Assembly (NCBI RefSeq): GCF_036227265.1
Contig: NZ_CP109446.1
Location: 7,085,001-7,149,000 of the forward strand
DNA: 64,000 nucleotides
Origin: Streptomyces sp. NBC_01476
GTDB lineage: Bacteria > Actinomycetota > Actinomycetes > Streptomycetales > Streptomycetaceae
Direction: 5' to 3'
Positions 34,266-42,791 of this stretch are shown one piece after another; positions within the stretch are counted from its first letter, which is position 1; every line of letters starts with the position of its first letter. The notes under the pieces are model-generated. The model made no database searches. It had not been told where the DNA came from and was given only the letters and a program-made list of their open reading frames with translations. The translations under genes and the position numbers were made by a program.

Positions 34266-34538
34266 TCAGGCGTGGGCTCGGGTGCGGCCGGTGAAGACCC
34301 GGTAGAGGGCCAGCAGGATCATGGAGCCGACTATGGCGGCGATCCAGGTGGACAGGTCGAAGAACCCGTCGATCGAGTCGACGCCGAAGATGACCTTGCC
34401 GAGCCAGCCGCCCAGCAGGCCGCCGGCGATGCCGATCAGGGCGGTGATGATGATGCCGCCCGGGTCCTTGCCCGGCATGAGGGCCTTGGCGATGAGCCCG
34501 GCCAGCAGCCCGATGATGATCCAAGCGACGACACCCAT
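34266..34538 (-). CDS. GlsB/YeaQ/YmgE family stress-response membrane protein
   Basis: A 90-residue protein: GVVAWIIIGLLAGLIAKALM, PGKDPGGIIITALIGIAGGL, GGWLGKVIFG and a third helix STWIAAIVGSMILLALYRVF. The PGKDPGG turn between helices 1 and 2 is the family hallmark. Three membrane segments; role unknown but induced by stress in many bacteria. ATG 34538 lies behind AGGAGGAG. Its neighbour is the KatE-type catalase, consistent with a general-stress module. Confidence 0.88.
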   Translation of the reverse strand: MGVVAWIIIGLLAGLIAKALMPGKDPGGIIITALIGIAGGLLGGWLGKVIFGVDSIDGFFDLSTWIAAIVGSMILLALYRVFTGRTRAHA

Positions 34539-34695
34539 GGCGCGACTCCTCCTGTACCTGTCATGAAGTTCTGTCTTCAAGCGTCTTGACCGCCTCGGCC
34601 GACTCAAACCTTGCCTCGTCCGCAAGAACATCGTTGAGGTGCATGGGTTGTTGGCGGGCTTTCACCCTGGGCGGGCCCCACAGAAGGGTCACCTC

Positions 34696-34953
34696 ATGTC
34701 CGACAGTGATCTGCGCGCGTTCTACCTGCGCTACATCGAGGCGCTCGACGCCCATGCGTTCGACGGCATGGACGAGTTCATCAGCGACCGGACCACCCTG
34801 AACGGTGAGCCGGCCACCCGGGACGACCTCATCGCGGTGCAGCAGCAGGACGTGGACGCGGTTCCGGACCTCCACTGGGAGCTCAAGGAACTGCTCTTCG
34901 ACAGTGACCGTCTGGCCGCGCGGCTGACGCCGGTGAACTTCGCCGGCAGTTGA
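34696..34953 (+). pseudogene. ester cyclase/SnoaL-like protein, C-terminally truncated
   Basis: Eighty-five residues: SDSDLRAFYLRYIEALDAHA, DEFISDRTTLNGEPATRDDL and VDAVPDLHWELKELLFDSDR LAARL. This is the first two thirds of a SnoaL-like fold (NTF2 superfamily); the usual remainder (GTxxGxFxGxxPTGxxVxF...) is missing and replaced by TPVNFAGS. A run of GCTGACCCG repeats follows the stop. Probably inactive. Confidence 0.6.
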
Positions 34954-35062
34954 CCGGCTGACCCGCTGACCCGCTGACCGCCGGGACCGGCGCCGGCGAC
35001 GCGAAGAACAGCCCGAACGCCACCCCCGGCCCGCCCGGGCCGCATACCTCGCGAGGAACCGC

Positions 35063-35749
35063 ATGACCATCACACTGATCACCGGGGCCAACAAGGGCAT
35101 CGGCTTCGAGACGGCCAGACAGCTGCTGGCGTTGGGCCACGTTGTCTACGTCGGCGCTCGTGACGTCGAACGAGGCGAGAAGGCCGCGGCGGCGCTCGGC
35201 GCACGATGCGTGCCGCTCGACGTGACCGACGACGCATCGGTGAGCGGCGCGCTGGCGACGATCGACGCCGCCGAGGGCCGGCTCGACGTCCTGGTGAACA
35301 ACGCGGGCATCCCGGGAGACACAGCCGCCGACGGTCCCACGGCCCTGCGGGTCTTCGACACCAATGCGGTGGGAGTCGTGCGCGTCACGGAGGCGGCGCT
35401 TCCCCTGCTGCGGAAGTCCTCGAACCCGACCGTGGTCACCGTGTCGAGCAGCGCCGGGTCGTTCTGGGCGGTGACCAATCCGGACCGCCCGGAGTTCGGC
35501 CTGCCGCTGGCGCTCTACTCCGCGTCCAAGGCCGCGGCGACCATGCTCACGGTCCAGTACGCCAAGTCCCAGCCGGGTATCAAGTTCAACGCCGTCGAGC
35601 CCGGCACCACCGCGACCGACCTGACGGCCGCATTCGGAATCGGAAGGCCGCCGCAGGAGAGCGCCGAAGTCGTGGTGCGTTTCGCCACGCTCGCCGCGGA
35701 CGGTCCGACCGGAACCTTCCAGGACGAGAACGGGGAACTGCCCTGGTGA
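35063..35749 (+). CDS. short-chain dehydrogenase/reductase (carbonyl reductase-like)
   Basis: A 228-residue SDR. It has TLITGANKGIGFETARQLLA (cofactor), CVPLDVTDDASV, VLVNNAGIPGD, catalytic VVTVSSSAGSF, YSASKAAATML (YxxxK) and the substrate-side NAVEPGTTATDL. The text resembles plant-like carbonyl/menthone reductases. GAGGAA precedes the ATG. The HxlR gene that follows is convergent, so no operon partner is evident. Confidence 0.85.
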   Translation: MTITLITGANKGIGFETARQLLALGHVVYVGARDVERGEKAAAALGARCVPLDVTDDASVSGALATIDAAEGRLDVLVNNAGIPGDTAADGPTALRVFDTNAVGVVRVTEAALPLLRKSSNPTVVTVSSSAGSFWAVTNPDRPEFGLPLALYSASKAAATMLTVQYAKSQPGIKFNAVEPGTTATDLTAAFGIGRPPQESAEVVVRFATLAADGPTGTFQDENGELPW

Positions 35750-35848
35750 CCGGGGCACTTCCGGACCGGCCGGGGACGGTTCGGTCGCGGGCAGTCCGGG
35801 TCGGCGGCAGTCCGGTGAGGCTGCCCCCGGCCGTTCCCGCCCGGCGGC

Positions 35849-36247
35849 TCAGCCGGTGGCCGGGGGCTGGGTCCGGGAGTCGTACCGGGCGCGCGCGGCC
35901 AGGATCCGCGGCGTGTTCGCGGCGGTCCACGCGGCCAGCGCGCTCGCCGGCTGGAGGAGTTCGCGGCCGAGGTCGGTGAGCGCGTACTCCACCTGCGGCG
36001 GGACGCTCGGGAGCACGGTCCGCTCGACCATTCCGTCGCGCTCCAGCACCTTCAGCGTCGAGGAGAGCATCTTCTGGCTGATATCGGCGATACGCCGCCG
36101 CAGCTCGTTGAACCGCAGCGGCCCGTCGCCCAGGGTCGAGACGATCAGCAGCGACCACTTGTCGCCGATCCGGGCCAGCATGTCGGAGATCGTGCTGCAG
36201 GCCTCCGGGCCCTCCTGGTTACGCGCGCAGCTCCGGCTGTCGACCAT
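35849..36247 (-). CDS. HxlR-family winged-helix regulator
   Basis: A 132-residue protein. Cys8 near the N-terminus (SRSCARNQ) precedes STISDMLARIGDKWSLLIVS, GPLRFNELRRRIADISQKML and the wing VERTVLPSVPPQVEYALTDL, all standard for HxlR. Members sense electrophiles or aldehydes through a cysteine. It diverges from an FMN-dependent NAD(P)H reductase, with TTAC/GTAA and CAGTA/TACTG palindromes between them, so control of that gene is likely. Confidence 0.88.
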   Translation of the reverse strand: MVDSRSCARNQEGPEACSTISDMLARIGDKWSLLIVSTLGDGPLRFNELRRRIADISQKMLSSTLKVLERDGMVERTVLPSVPPQVEYALTDLGRELLQPASALAAWTAANTPRILAARARYDSRTQPPATG

Positions 36248-36336
36248 CGCGTTCTCCGATCGGGTGGTTACGTACGGGTGACCTAGTGGCTGCCGGGTGC
36301 CCTCTTGCCAGACGGCGGCCCGCCAGGAAAGAGTGC

Positions 36337-36356
36337 TTACCTCAGTAAACCTACTG
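36337..36356. promoter_or_regulatory. putative HxlR operator
   Basis: Overlapping inverted repeats TTAC-CTCA-GTAA (36337-36348) and CAGTA-AACC-TACTG (36343-36356) lie 26-45 bases before the reductase start. TACT/AGTA half-sites occur in characterised HxlR-family operators. Confidence 0.5.
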
Positions 36357-36381
36357 GCTTACCGATACTTAAGGAAGACTA

Positions 36382-36972
36382 GTGAGCACTCCGCCCCGCC
36401 TGGCCCTCATCATCGGCTCGACCCGTCCGCAGCGCTTCGCGGACAAGCCCGCCGACTGGCTGATCGAGCAGGCTGCCACGCGTGACGACTTCACCCTCGA
36501 CCGCATCGACCTGCGCGACTTCGATCTGCCGTTCTTCGCCGAGGCGTCGTCCAACCTGCACGCGCCCACGGTCGACCCGAAGGCCCTCGCCTGGCAGGAA
36601 GCGATCCGTCCTTACGACGGCTACATCTTCGTCGTCGCCGAGTACAACCATTCCATCACCGGAGCGCTGAAGAACGCGCTCGACCAGGCTTACGTCGAGT
36701 GGGTCCGCAAGCCGTTCTCGGCGTTCGGTTACGGGAGCACCGGCGGCGCCCGCGCCGTCGAGCACCTGCGCGGTATCGGGGTCGAGCTTCAGATGGTGCC
36801 CTCGAAGTTCGGGGTGCACATCGGCGGCAGTGACCTGTTCAAGGTCCACCCCTTCGGTGGAAACGCGCCGATCAGCGAGATCGAGGCGGCCATCAAGCCG
36901 TCGGCCGACGCCATGTTCGACGACCTCGTCTGGTGGTCCTCGATCCTGCGGGAAGCCCGCGCCACCGCCTAG
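36382..36972 (+). CDS. NAD(P)H-dependent FMN reductase
   Basis: A 196-residue flavodoxin-fold reductase. The phosphate-binding loop is LALIIGSTRPQRFADKPADW, and the flavin loop is VVAEYNHSITGALKNALDQA with FGYGSTGGARAVEHLR. These are standard for NADPH-dependent FMN/quinone reductases of the ChrR/AzoR-like group. GTG start behind AAGGAAG. It would reduce quinones, azo dyes or chromate and protect against electrophiles, in line with the divergent HxlR sensor. Confidence 0.88.
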   Translation: MSTPPRLALIIGSTRPQRFADKPADWLIEQAATRDDFTLDRIDLRDFDLPFFAEASSNLHAPTVDPKALAWQEAIRPYDGYIFVVAEYNHSITGALKNALDQAYVEWVRKPFSAFGYGSTGGARAVEHLRGIGVELQMVPSKFGVHIGGSDLFKVHPFGGNAPISEIEAAIKPSADAMFDDLVWWSSILREARATA

Positions 36973-37302
36973 GCGGACCGGAAGAAGACGCCGGCGAGGC
37001 GGAGCCCGGCGCCGGGTGGACGGCCGCGGTCTGCCGCAGGCGGTACCGCGCCATCGCCTGAGCCGGGCCCCGCACCCCTCGCCGGCGTCGCGCTGCTCGC
37101 GGGGCCCCGCGGTCGAAGGACGGTGGGCCGCCTGCGCCCCGGTCGAAGCGGGGGCGCCCCGGACTCCGGTCCCCCGGGGAGATGGGCACGCTGGCGCGGC
37201 CGGCGGACGACCTCTCCGCGATGAGGGCGGAAGCCCCGCGCCCGGGCCGGGCGACAGCTTGGCGACACGTCCCGGCCGCCGCACCGAGCGCCGTGAGAAC
37301 GG
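36973..37302. other. no gene seen
   Basis: Gap of 330 bases between convergent genes. Frames crossing it are shadow-like and no clear hairpin terminator was identified. Confidence 0.4.
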
Positions 37303-37689
37303 TTACGCCGCCTTCGGATTGACGGTCGGCTGGTAGGCGACGAACCGCCAGCCGGCGTCCGTGCGCGCCCACACCGCCAGACAGGCATTGTCGAGCTGCC
37401 TCTCCTCACCGCGGTTGGTGACGTGCGCGCGCATCTGGCCGGCCACGACGGCGCAGTCGCCGATGACCGTCAACTGCTCGATCGGGTGCTCGATCCAGTG
37501 GTAGACGAACACGCCCTCCTTCACCTTGTCGAGGTACGACTCCTTGGTGTCGCGCTCGGCGTTGGAGTGGGTGTAGACGAGTTCGCCGGCGCACAGCCGC
37601 TCCAGCGCGGGAAGGTCGCCGTCCAGCATCGCCTGATAGCGCTCGTCCTCCAGCGCGCGAATGATCTGTTCGTCGGCGCTCGCACTCAT
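37303..37689 (-). CDS. NTF2-like (DUF4440) protein
   Basis: A 128-residue single-domain protein: EQIIRALEDERYQAMLDGDL, ALERLCAGELVYTHSNAERD, then TVIGDCAVVAGQMRAHVTNR and ACLAVWARTDAGWRFVAYQP. The cone-shaped NTF2 fold often serves as an isomerase, dehydratase or ligand-binding subunit, but no catalytic residues are assignable. Start ATG 37689. It transcribes away from the importer cluster and is separated from it by the IclR-type operators; whether it belongs to that regulon is open. Confidence 0.8.
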   Translation of the reverse strand: MSASADEQIIRALEDERYQAMLDGDLPALERLCAGELVYTHSNAERDTKESYLDKVKEGVFVYHWIEHPIEQLTVIGDCAVVAGQMRAHVTNRGEERQLDNACLAVWARTDAGWRFVAYQPTVNPKAA

Positions 37690-37775
37690 GCGTGGTCCCT
37701 TCCGGCCATGGTGTCCCCGGCGTCGCGCCGGGTTTCCCCAGGCTGTTACCGGCGTGTGTCCAAGTCAAGCGGATC

Positions 37776-37791
37776 TTGCCGCTCAGCGGCA
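37776..37791. promoter_or_regulatory. IclR-type operator, importer promoter site 1
   Basis: TTGCCGCTCAGCGGCA contains the perfect arms TGCCGC and GCGGCA around TCA. The same pattern recurs at 37851, 46066 and 46141. It lies 260 bases before the lipoprotein gene and just upstream of the leftward NTF2-like gene. Confidence 0.75.
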
Positions 37792-37850
37792 CTGCCGCAG
37801 ACCACTGCTCCGGGGATTTGAGTACTTCTCCACGCCAGGGCCCGCAGACG

Positions 37851-37866
37851 TTCACTGAGCGGCAAC
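37851..37866. promoter_or_regulatory. IclR-type operator, importer promoter site 2
   Basis: TTCACTGAGCGGCAAC; its reverse complement GTTGCCGCTCAGTGAA carries the shared left half-site and centre, with a degenerate other half. It is 75 bases from site 1. Confidence 0.6.
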
Positions 37867-38053
37867 ATCTCGTTGACAGCGGATTTCGAGAACGTAACTA
37901 TCGCCATCGAGTCGTAAGGCGGACGTCATCGTCCGGACACTGCGGCCGATGGCGCAGGGGGATGCGCGCTCGACGCGCCGGCGGCGTTCTTGCCGCACAG
38001 GCGTCCTGCCGTGGGCGACAGTCCATCGGATCCTTTCAACGATCGGAGTTAGC

Positions 38054-39232
38054 GTGCTCGGCACACTCTCATGGAGCCGCCACCGGCGCTGTGTCTCGGC
38101 GCTGTCGGTCGCCGGCGGCGCCCTGCTGCTCAGTGCCTGCGGTTCGGCCGGCCCCGGGGCGACCGAACCGGGGAATCCGGCCGCCGGGTCCTCGCAGCAG
38201 CCGGCGACCGTGGCCGCGCGGTCGGTGATCGCCGGCTCCGGGGTCACCTCCGACACGGCGTTCTGCGGCACCAAGCCGATCACCCTGGGCATCCAGGACG
38301 GTTTCGGTACCAACGGCTGGTCGCAGTCCTCGATGGCCGCGGTGCGTTCGGAGGCGGCCAAGTGCCCCAACGTCAAGCAGGACGTGTCGATCGGCCAGGG
38401 CGACCTGCAGTCCTCGCTCTCCCAGATCAACGCCATGACCGCCAAGGGCGTCGACGCCCTGGTCGTCATTCCCGACTTCGGCCAGTCCGAGTTGCCGGCC
38501 ATCCAGGCGGCCACACGCGCCGGGACCAAGGTCGTCCCATGGGCCGCGGACGCGGGCGGCACGCCGGGCACCGACTTCGTCACCTATGTCGACTGGGACC
38601 CGACGAACAACGGCAAGCTCTGGGCGCAGTGGATGGCCAAGACCCTGAAGGGCAAGGGCAATGTCGTCTACCTCGCCGGGCCGGCCGGCAACCCGGTCTC
38701 CACCAGGGAACTGAACGGCATCAACTCGGTGCTGTCGGGCTACCCGGGCATCAAGCTCCTCACCGGGAGCAAGGACTGGGCCGTCGGCAACTGGGATCCC
38801 GCCCAGGCGCAGAAGGCGATGGCCTCGCTGCTGTCGAAGTACCCGACCATCGACGGTGTCATCACCGACGACGGACAGGGCACCGCCGGCGCACTGCGGG
38901 CGTTCACCGCCGCCGGACGCCCGCTCGTGCCCTTCACCGGCCTCGAGGTGAACCAGCTCGGCTGCGCCTACCGGCAACTCAAGCCCGCCAACCCCAAGTT
39001 CGAGATGGCGACCATCTCATCGCGGAACTGGCTCGGACGGGTCGCCGCCCGCAAGGCGATCGCCGCTGCCGAGGGCACCGCTTCCGGTGAGCCGTCGATC
39101 TACGCGCTGCCCCTTCTGGAGGACTCGACGGCCGGCAAGGCGCCCGCCTGCGACTCCGGCTCGTCGCAGGACACCTTCCTCGACAGCCGTCTCAGCCCGT
39201 CCGACCTGGCCACGTACGGGCAGGCGTCGTGA
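38054..39232 (+). CDS. substrate-binding lipoprotein of a CUT2-type ABC importer
   Basis: A 392-residue protein whose signal peptide ends in a lipobox (GGALLLSACGSAG), so it is a lipid-anchored external receptor. The mature part has the periplasmic-binding fold of the ribose/galactose type 1 group: TLGIQDGFGTNGWSQSSMAA, VKQDVSIGQGDLQSSLSQIN, VDALVVIPDF and YPTIDGVITDDGQGTAGALR. GTG 38054 lies behind CGGAG; the frame upstream is unrelated. Its stop overlaps the next start (GTGA). Ligands of the family are sugars, cyclitols or related small molecules. Two IclR-type operators precede it. Confidence 0.85.
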   Translation: MLGTLSWSRHRRCVSALSVAGGALLLSACGSAGPGATEPGNPAAGSSQQPATVAARSVIAGSGVTSDTAFCGTKPITLGIQDGFGTNGWSQSSMAAVRSEAAKCPNVKQDVSIGQGDLQSSLSQINAMTAKGVDALVVIPDFGQSELPAIQAATRAGTKVVPWAADAGGTPGTDFVTYVDWDPTNNGKLWAQWMAKTLKGKGNVVYLAGPAGNPVSTRELNGINSVLSGYPGIKLLTGSKDWAVGNWDPAQAQKAMASLLSKYPTIDGVITDDGQGTAGALRAFTAAGRPLVPFTGLEVNQLGCAYRQLKPANPKFEMATISSRNWLGRVAARKAIAAAEGTASGEPSIYALPLLEDSTAGKAPACDSGSSQDTFLDSRLSPSDLATYGQAS

Positions 39233-41781
39233 CCGCCGACAACGGCGCACGGACAGCGCCCGGCCGCCGCCCGGAAGACGCGGCCGAGCCGTCGCCGCTC
39301 GCGCTGGAGATGTCCGGCGTGGTCAAGCGCTATCCCGGTGTGGTCGCGCTGAAGAACGTCTCGTTCCGTGTACGGCCGGGCGAGGTGCACGCCATCGTGG
39401 GCGAGAACGGCGCCGGCAAGTCGACGCTGATGGCGATCGCCTGCGGCGCGGAGAGCGCGGACGAGGGCACGATCGCGGTCGGCGGCACACCGCTCAAGGG
39501 CGGCTCCCCGCGCGAAGCCCTTGCCCTCGGCCTGTCCATCGTCTACCAGCACGCCAGCGTGACGGCCGATCTCACCGTCGAGGAGAACCTGCTCATCGGG
39601 GTGTCCACCGCGCGGCGCCCCTCGCTGCGGGGCAGGGGCGAGTGGGTCCGCGAGCAACTGCGTGCCACCGCGTGCGACGTCCATCCGCGTACCCGGGTGG
39701 ACGGCCTCTCGCCGGCGGAACGGCAGCTGGTCGAGATCAGCAAGGCCGCCGCGTCGCGGGCGACCGTGCTCGTCCTGGACGAGCCGACCGAATCGCTGAC
39801 CGCGCAGGAGACCGAGACACTCTTCGCCTACATCCGCTCGGCCACCGCGCAGGGCACCGCCGTGGTGTACATCTCGCACCGGCTCGCGGACGTCAAACGG
39901 ATCTCCGACCGGCTGACCGTCCTGCGCGACGGCCGGACACGCGGAACCTTCGAGGCCGCGGACATCAGCGAGCACGAGATCCTGCAACTCGTGGTCGGAC
40001 GCGACATCGGCAGCGCCTTCCCGCCCAAGGCCGACGACATCGACACCGGCAGCCCGGTCCTGGAGATCGACGGCCTGTCCAGCGGACGGGCGGAGAACAT
40101 CAGCCTGACCGCCTTCCGTGGCGAGATCGTCGGCCTGGCCGGGATCGACGGCAACGGCCAGCAGGACGTGGTCCGTGCGCTGGCCGGCCTCCAGTCGGCC
40201 AGGGGCGCGGTGCGCCTGCGGGGAAAGGCGCTTGACCTCTCCTCGCCGCTGCGCGCCGCCCGCTCCGGCATCGCGCACCTGCCGGCCGACCGGCACGCCG
40301 ACGGGCTGTTCCTGTCGCTGTCGTTGCGGGAGAACCTCACACCGCTGGTGCTGCCGAGCATGTCCCGGCTCGGTGTGCTGCGCGGCGGGTCGGAACGCGC
40401 GTACGCCGCCGAGCAGCTCCGCGCGGTCGGCGCGAAGGCGTCCTCCACCGAGCAGGCCGCGGCCACCTTGTCGGGCGGCAACCAGCAGAAGATCCTGCTC
40501 GGCCGGGCCCTGAGCATGGGCGGCGACGTGCTGCTGGCCGCCGAGCCGACACGTGGCGTGGACGTCGGCGCCCGGCTGGAGATCTACCGCACGATGCGCG
40601 AACTGGTCGCCCAGGGCAAGACGGTCGTCGTGATGTCGTCCGACGCGCTGGAACTGCAAGGGCTGTGCGACCGCGTCGTGGTGTTCTCCCGCGGGCGCGC
40701 GGTGCGCACGCTGACCGGCGACGAGGTCACCGAGGAGGCGATCACCGGCACCGCGCTGCGCGCGACCGTCGAGGGCACCGCGGCCGCCACCCGCGCCCGC
40801 GGCAGGGGCGCACGTGCCCGGTTCCTCGGCGGCGACTATCTTCCCGGCGTGCTGCTGGCGCTGCTGTGCGTCGCCTTCAGCGGTTACGTCTACCAGCACA
40901 ACGCGCTGTTCCTCTCCAGCCGCAGCGTCTCGGCGTCCCTGCTGCTGCTGAACCCGCTGATCATCGGTGCGCTGGCGCAGCTGATCGCGATCACCGTGGG
41001 CGGGATCGACCTCTCGGTCGGCTCGGTCATGTCCGTGTCGGCGACCGCGCTGTCGTACTACGCCCACACCGGCCAGTCCTGGGGTTCCTTCAGCGCCGGC
41101 GTCGCGGTGTGCCTGCTGCTGGGAGCCGCCGTCGGACTGGTGAACGCCGGGCTGATCGTCTACGCGCGGTTCGCCCCGGTGCTGGCCACACTGATCACCT
41201 TCATCCTCGGGCAGGGCGTCGCGTACCTGATCCGGTCGACTCCGGCCGGCAACGTCGACGGCCGGATCAGCGCCCACCTGTCCTGGCTGCAGGGCCCGGT
41301 CCCGCTTGTCACGATCGTGTGCGTCGTGGTCGTGGTGCTCGGCGAACTGGTGCTGCGCCGCACGGTCGGCGGCATGAAGCTCCGCGCGGTCGGCTCCGAT
41401 CCGGTCCGGGCGCACCGCCTCGGGATCAACGTGCGGGGCACCCTGGTCGGCGCGTACGTGGCCTCCGGCGTGCTGGCCGCCGTCGCCGGCGTCTTCCTGT
41501 ACGCGGTCGTCGGCATCGGCGACGCCACCATCGGACAGAACTACCTGCTGCTCAGCATCAGCGCGGTGGTCCTGGGCGGCGCGAGCATCTACGGCGGCCG
41601 CGCCTCGCTGGTGGGGACCGTTCTCGGCGCGCTCCTGCTGGAACTGTTCGTGGCGTCCATTCCGTTCCTCGGTGTCCAGCCGGCCTGGCAGCAGATCCTG
41701 CCCGGACTGATGATCGTCGCGGGCGCCGGGCTGTACACCAAGGTCCGCGGCACCGGCGCCGACGCGGGGGAGTGGTCATGA
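39229..41781 (+). CDS. fused ABC importer ATPase and permease (RbsA-RbsC-like)
   Basis: An 850-residue fusion. Residues 20-500 are a double ATPase as in RbsA: Walker A GENGAGKST, LSPAERQLVEIS, Walker B VLVLDEPTESLT, then a second half with degenerate Walker A (GIDGNGQQD) and LSGGNQQKILLGRAL. Residues 540-850 are a BPD_transp_2 permease with about nine helices and the motif GGIDLSVGSVMSVSA. In most bacteria these are separate genes; here they are one chain. The GTG start overlaps the lipoprotein stop. It drives ATP-dependent uptake with the lipoprotein and the next permease. Confidence 0.9.
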   Translation: MTADNGARTAPGRRPEDAAEPSPLALEMSGVVKRYPGVVALKNVSFRVRPGEVHAIVGENGAGKSTLMAIACGAESADEGTIAVGGTPLKGGSPREALALGLSIVYQHASVTADLTVEENLLIGVSTARRPSLRGRGEWVREQLRATACDVHPRTRVDGLSPAERQLVEISKAAASRATVLVLDEPTESLTAQETETLFAYIRSATAQGTAVVYISHRLADVKRISDRLTVLRDGRTRGTFEAADISEHEILQLVVGRDIGSAFPPKADDIDTGSPVLEIDGLSSGRAENISLTAFRGEIVGLAGIDGNGQQDVVRALAGLQSARGAVRLRGKALDLSSPLRAARSGIAHLPADRHADGLFLSLSLRENLTPLVLPSMSRLGVLRGGSERAYAAEQLRAVGAKASSTEQAAATLSGGNQQKILLGRALSMGGDVLLAAEPTRGVDVGARLEIYRTMRELVAQGKTVVVMSSDALELQGLCDRVVVFSRGRAVRTLTGDEVTEEAITGTALRATVEGTAAATRARGRGARARFLGGDYLPGVLLALLCVAFSGYVYQHNALFLSSRSVSASLLLLNPLIIGALAQLIAITVGGIDLSVGSVMSVSATALSYYAHTGQSWGSFSAGVAVCLLLGAAVGLVNAGLIVYARFAPVLATLITFILGQGVAYLIRSTPAGNVDGRISAHLSWLQGPVPLVTIVCVVVVVLGELVLRRTVGGMKLRAVGSDPVRAHRLGINVRGTLVGAYVASGVLAAVAGVFLYAVVGIGDATIGQNYLLLSISAVVLGGASIYGGRASLVGTVLGALLLELFVASIPFLGVQPAWQQILPGLMIVAGAGLYTKVRGTGADAGEWS

Positions 41782-42791
41782 GCGCCCCGACACCGCGTGA
41801 ACTCGGCCGGCTCGCCGGCCGGATCAGCCCGATCTGGCCGGTGACCGTGCTGATGTTCGCCGTCAGTCCGCTGATCGCCGGCGGCAGCCTCAGCTCGGGA
41901 GCGCTGCGTTCGATGATCCCCTTCGCCGCACTGCTGGCGATCTCCTCGGCCGGCCAGAGCATGGTCATGCAGCAGCGCGGCCTGGACCTGTCCGTGCCGG
42001 GGGCCGTGACGCTCGCCGCGATGGTCGTCACCCACTACGCCAGGGGCGAGGACGCCCGCCTGCCCGTCGCCATCGCGCTGGCCTGTCTCGCGTGCGTGGC
42101 CGGCGGCATCGTGCTGGCGCTGGCCGTGACGGTGCTGCGGCTGACGGCGCTGGTGGCCAGCCTCGGGATGAACTCGGTCTACCTCGGTGCCGCCCTCTAC
42201 CTCACCCATGGCGTAGCGACGGAACAGGCTCCGCCCGGGCTCAGCCGCTTCTCGCTGGGCACGGTCGCCGGGGTGTCCCACATCGCGATCGTCGCCGTCG
42301 TCCTGGTGGTGATCGGCGCGTTCGTCAGCGGGCGTACGGTCCTCGGCCGGCGCTTCCTGCTCACCGCTCAGAGCCCGGCGGCCGCCCGCGTCGCCGGAAT
42401 CCGCGTCCGCAGCTACCTCAGCTGGACCTTTGTCGCCGCCAGTGTCTGTTACGCGACCACCGGCATCTTCCTCGCCGGCTTCCTCCAGACCCCCGGCCTG
42501 AGCGTAGGGTCGGACTACCTGCTGTCGACGGTGGCCGCGGTCGTGCTGGGCGGCATGTCCGTCGGACGCCGGGGCAACGTCATTCTCTCCACCGCGGCCG
42601 GGGCGCTGTTCCTCACGCAGTTGGAACAGGTCGTGCTCGGGACGAGCACGACGCCGTCGGTCCAATACCTCGTCGAGGGCGCGATCATCGCCGTCGCCAT
42701 GCTCGCTCCGATGCTGCGCCTCGCGTGGCACCGGACCCGGACGCAGCGCGTCGAGCCGCCGACACCCGTCATGGAAGGGACACCCCGCTAG
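41778..42791 (+). CDS. second permease of the CUT2-type importer
   Basis: A 337-residue membrane protein of the BPD_transp_2 group with QQRGLDLSVPGAVTLAAMVV, the permease motif matching GGIDLSVG in its partner, and VLGGMSVGRRGNVILSTAAG. About nine helices are visible. It starts as ATGA over the end of the fused ATPase-permease gene, so the two permease domains probably form a heterodimer. The last codon overlaps the start of the amidohydrolase gene. Confidence 0.88.
   Translation: MSAPTPRELGRLAGRISPIWPVTVLMFAVSPLIAGGSLSSGALRSMIPFAALLAISSAGQSMVMQQRGLDLSVPGAVTLAAMVVTHYARGEDARLPVAIALACLACVAGGIVLALAVTVLRLTALVASLGMNSVYLGAALYLTHGVATEQAPPGLSRFSLGTVAGVSHIAIVAVVLVVIGAFVSGRTVLGRRFLLTAQSPAAARVAGIRVRSYLSWTFVAASVCYATTGIFLAGFLQTPGLSVGSDYLLSTVAAVVLGGMSVGRRGNVILSTAAGALFLTQLEQVVLGTSTTPSVQYLVEGAIIAVAMLAPMLRLAWHRTRTQRVEPPTPVMEGTPR

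Noticed and set aside
31180..34524. Very long leftward open frame (over 1100 codons) opposite the catalase
   Set aside because: It is the antisense shadow of katE produced by high-GC third positions; composition is Arg/Gly/Asp/Val rich with no known domain, while the sense frame is a complete catalase.
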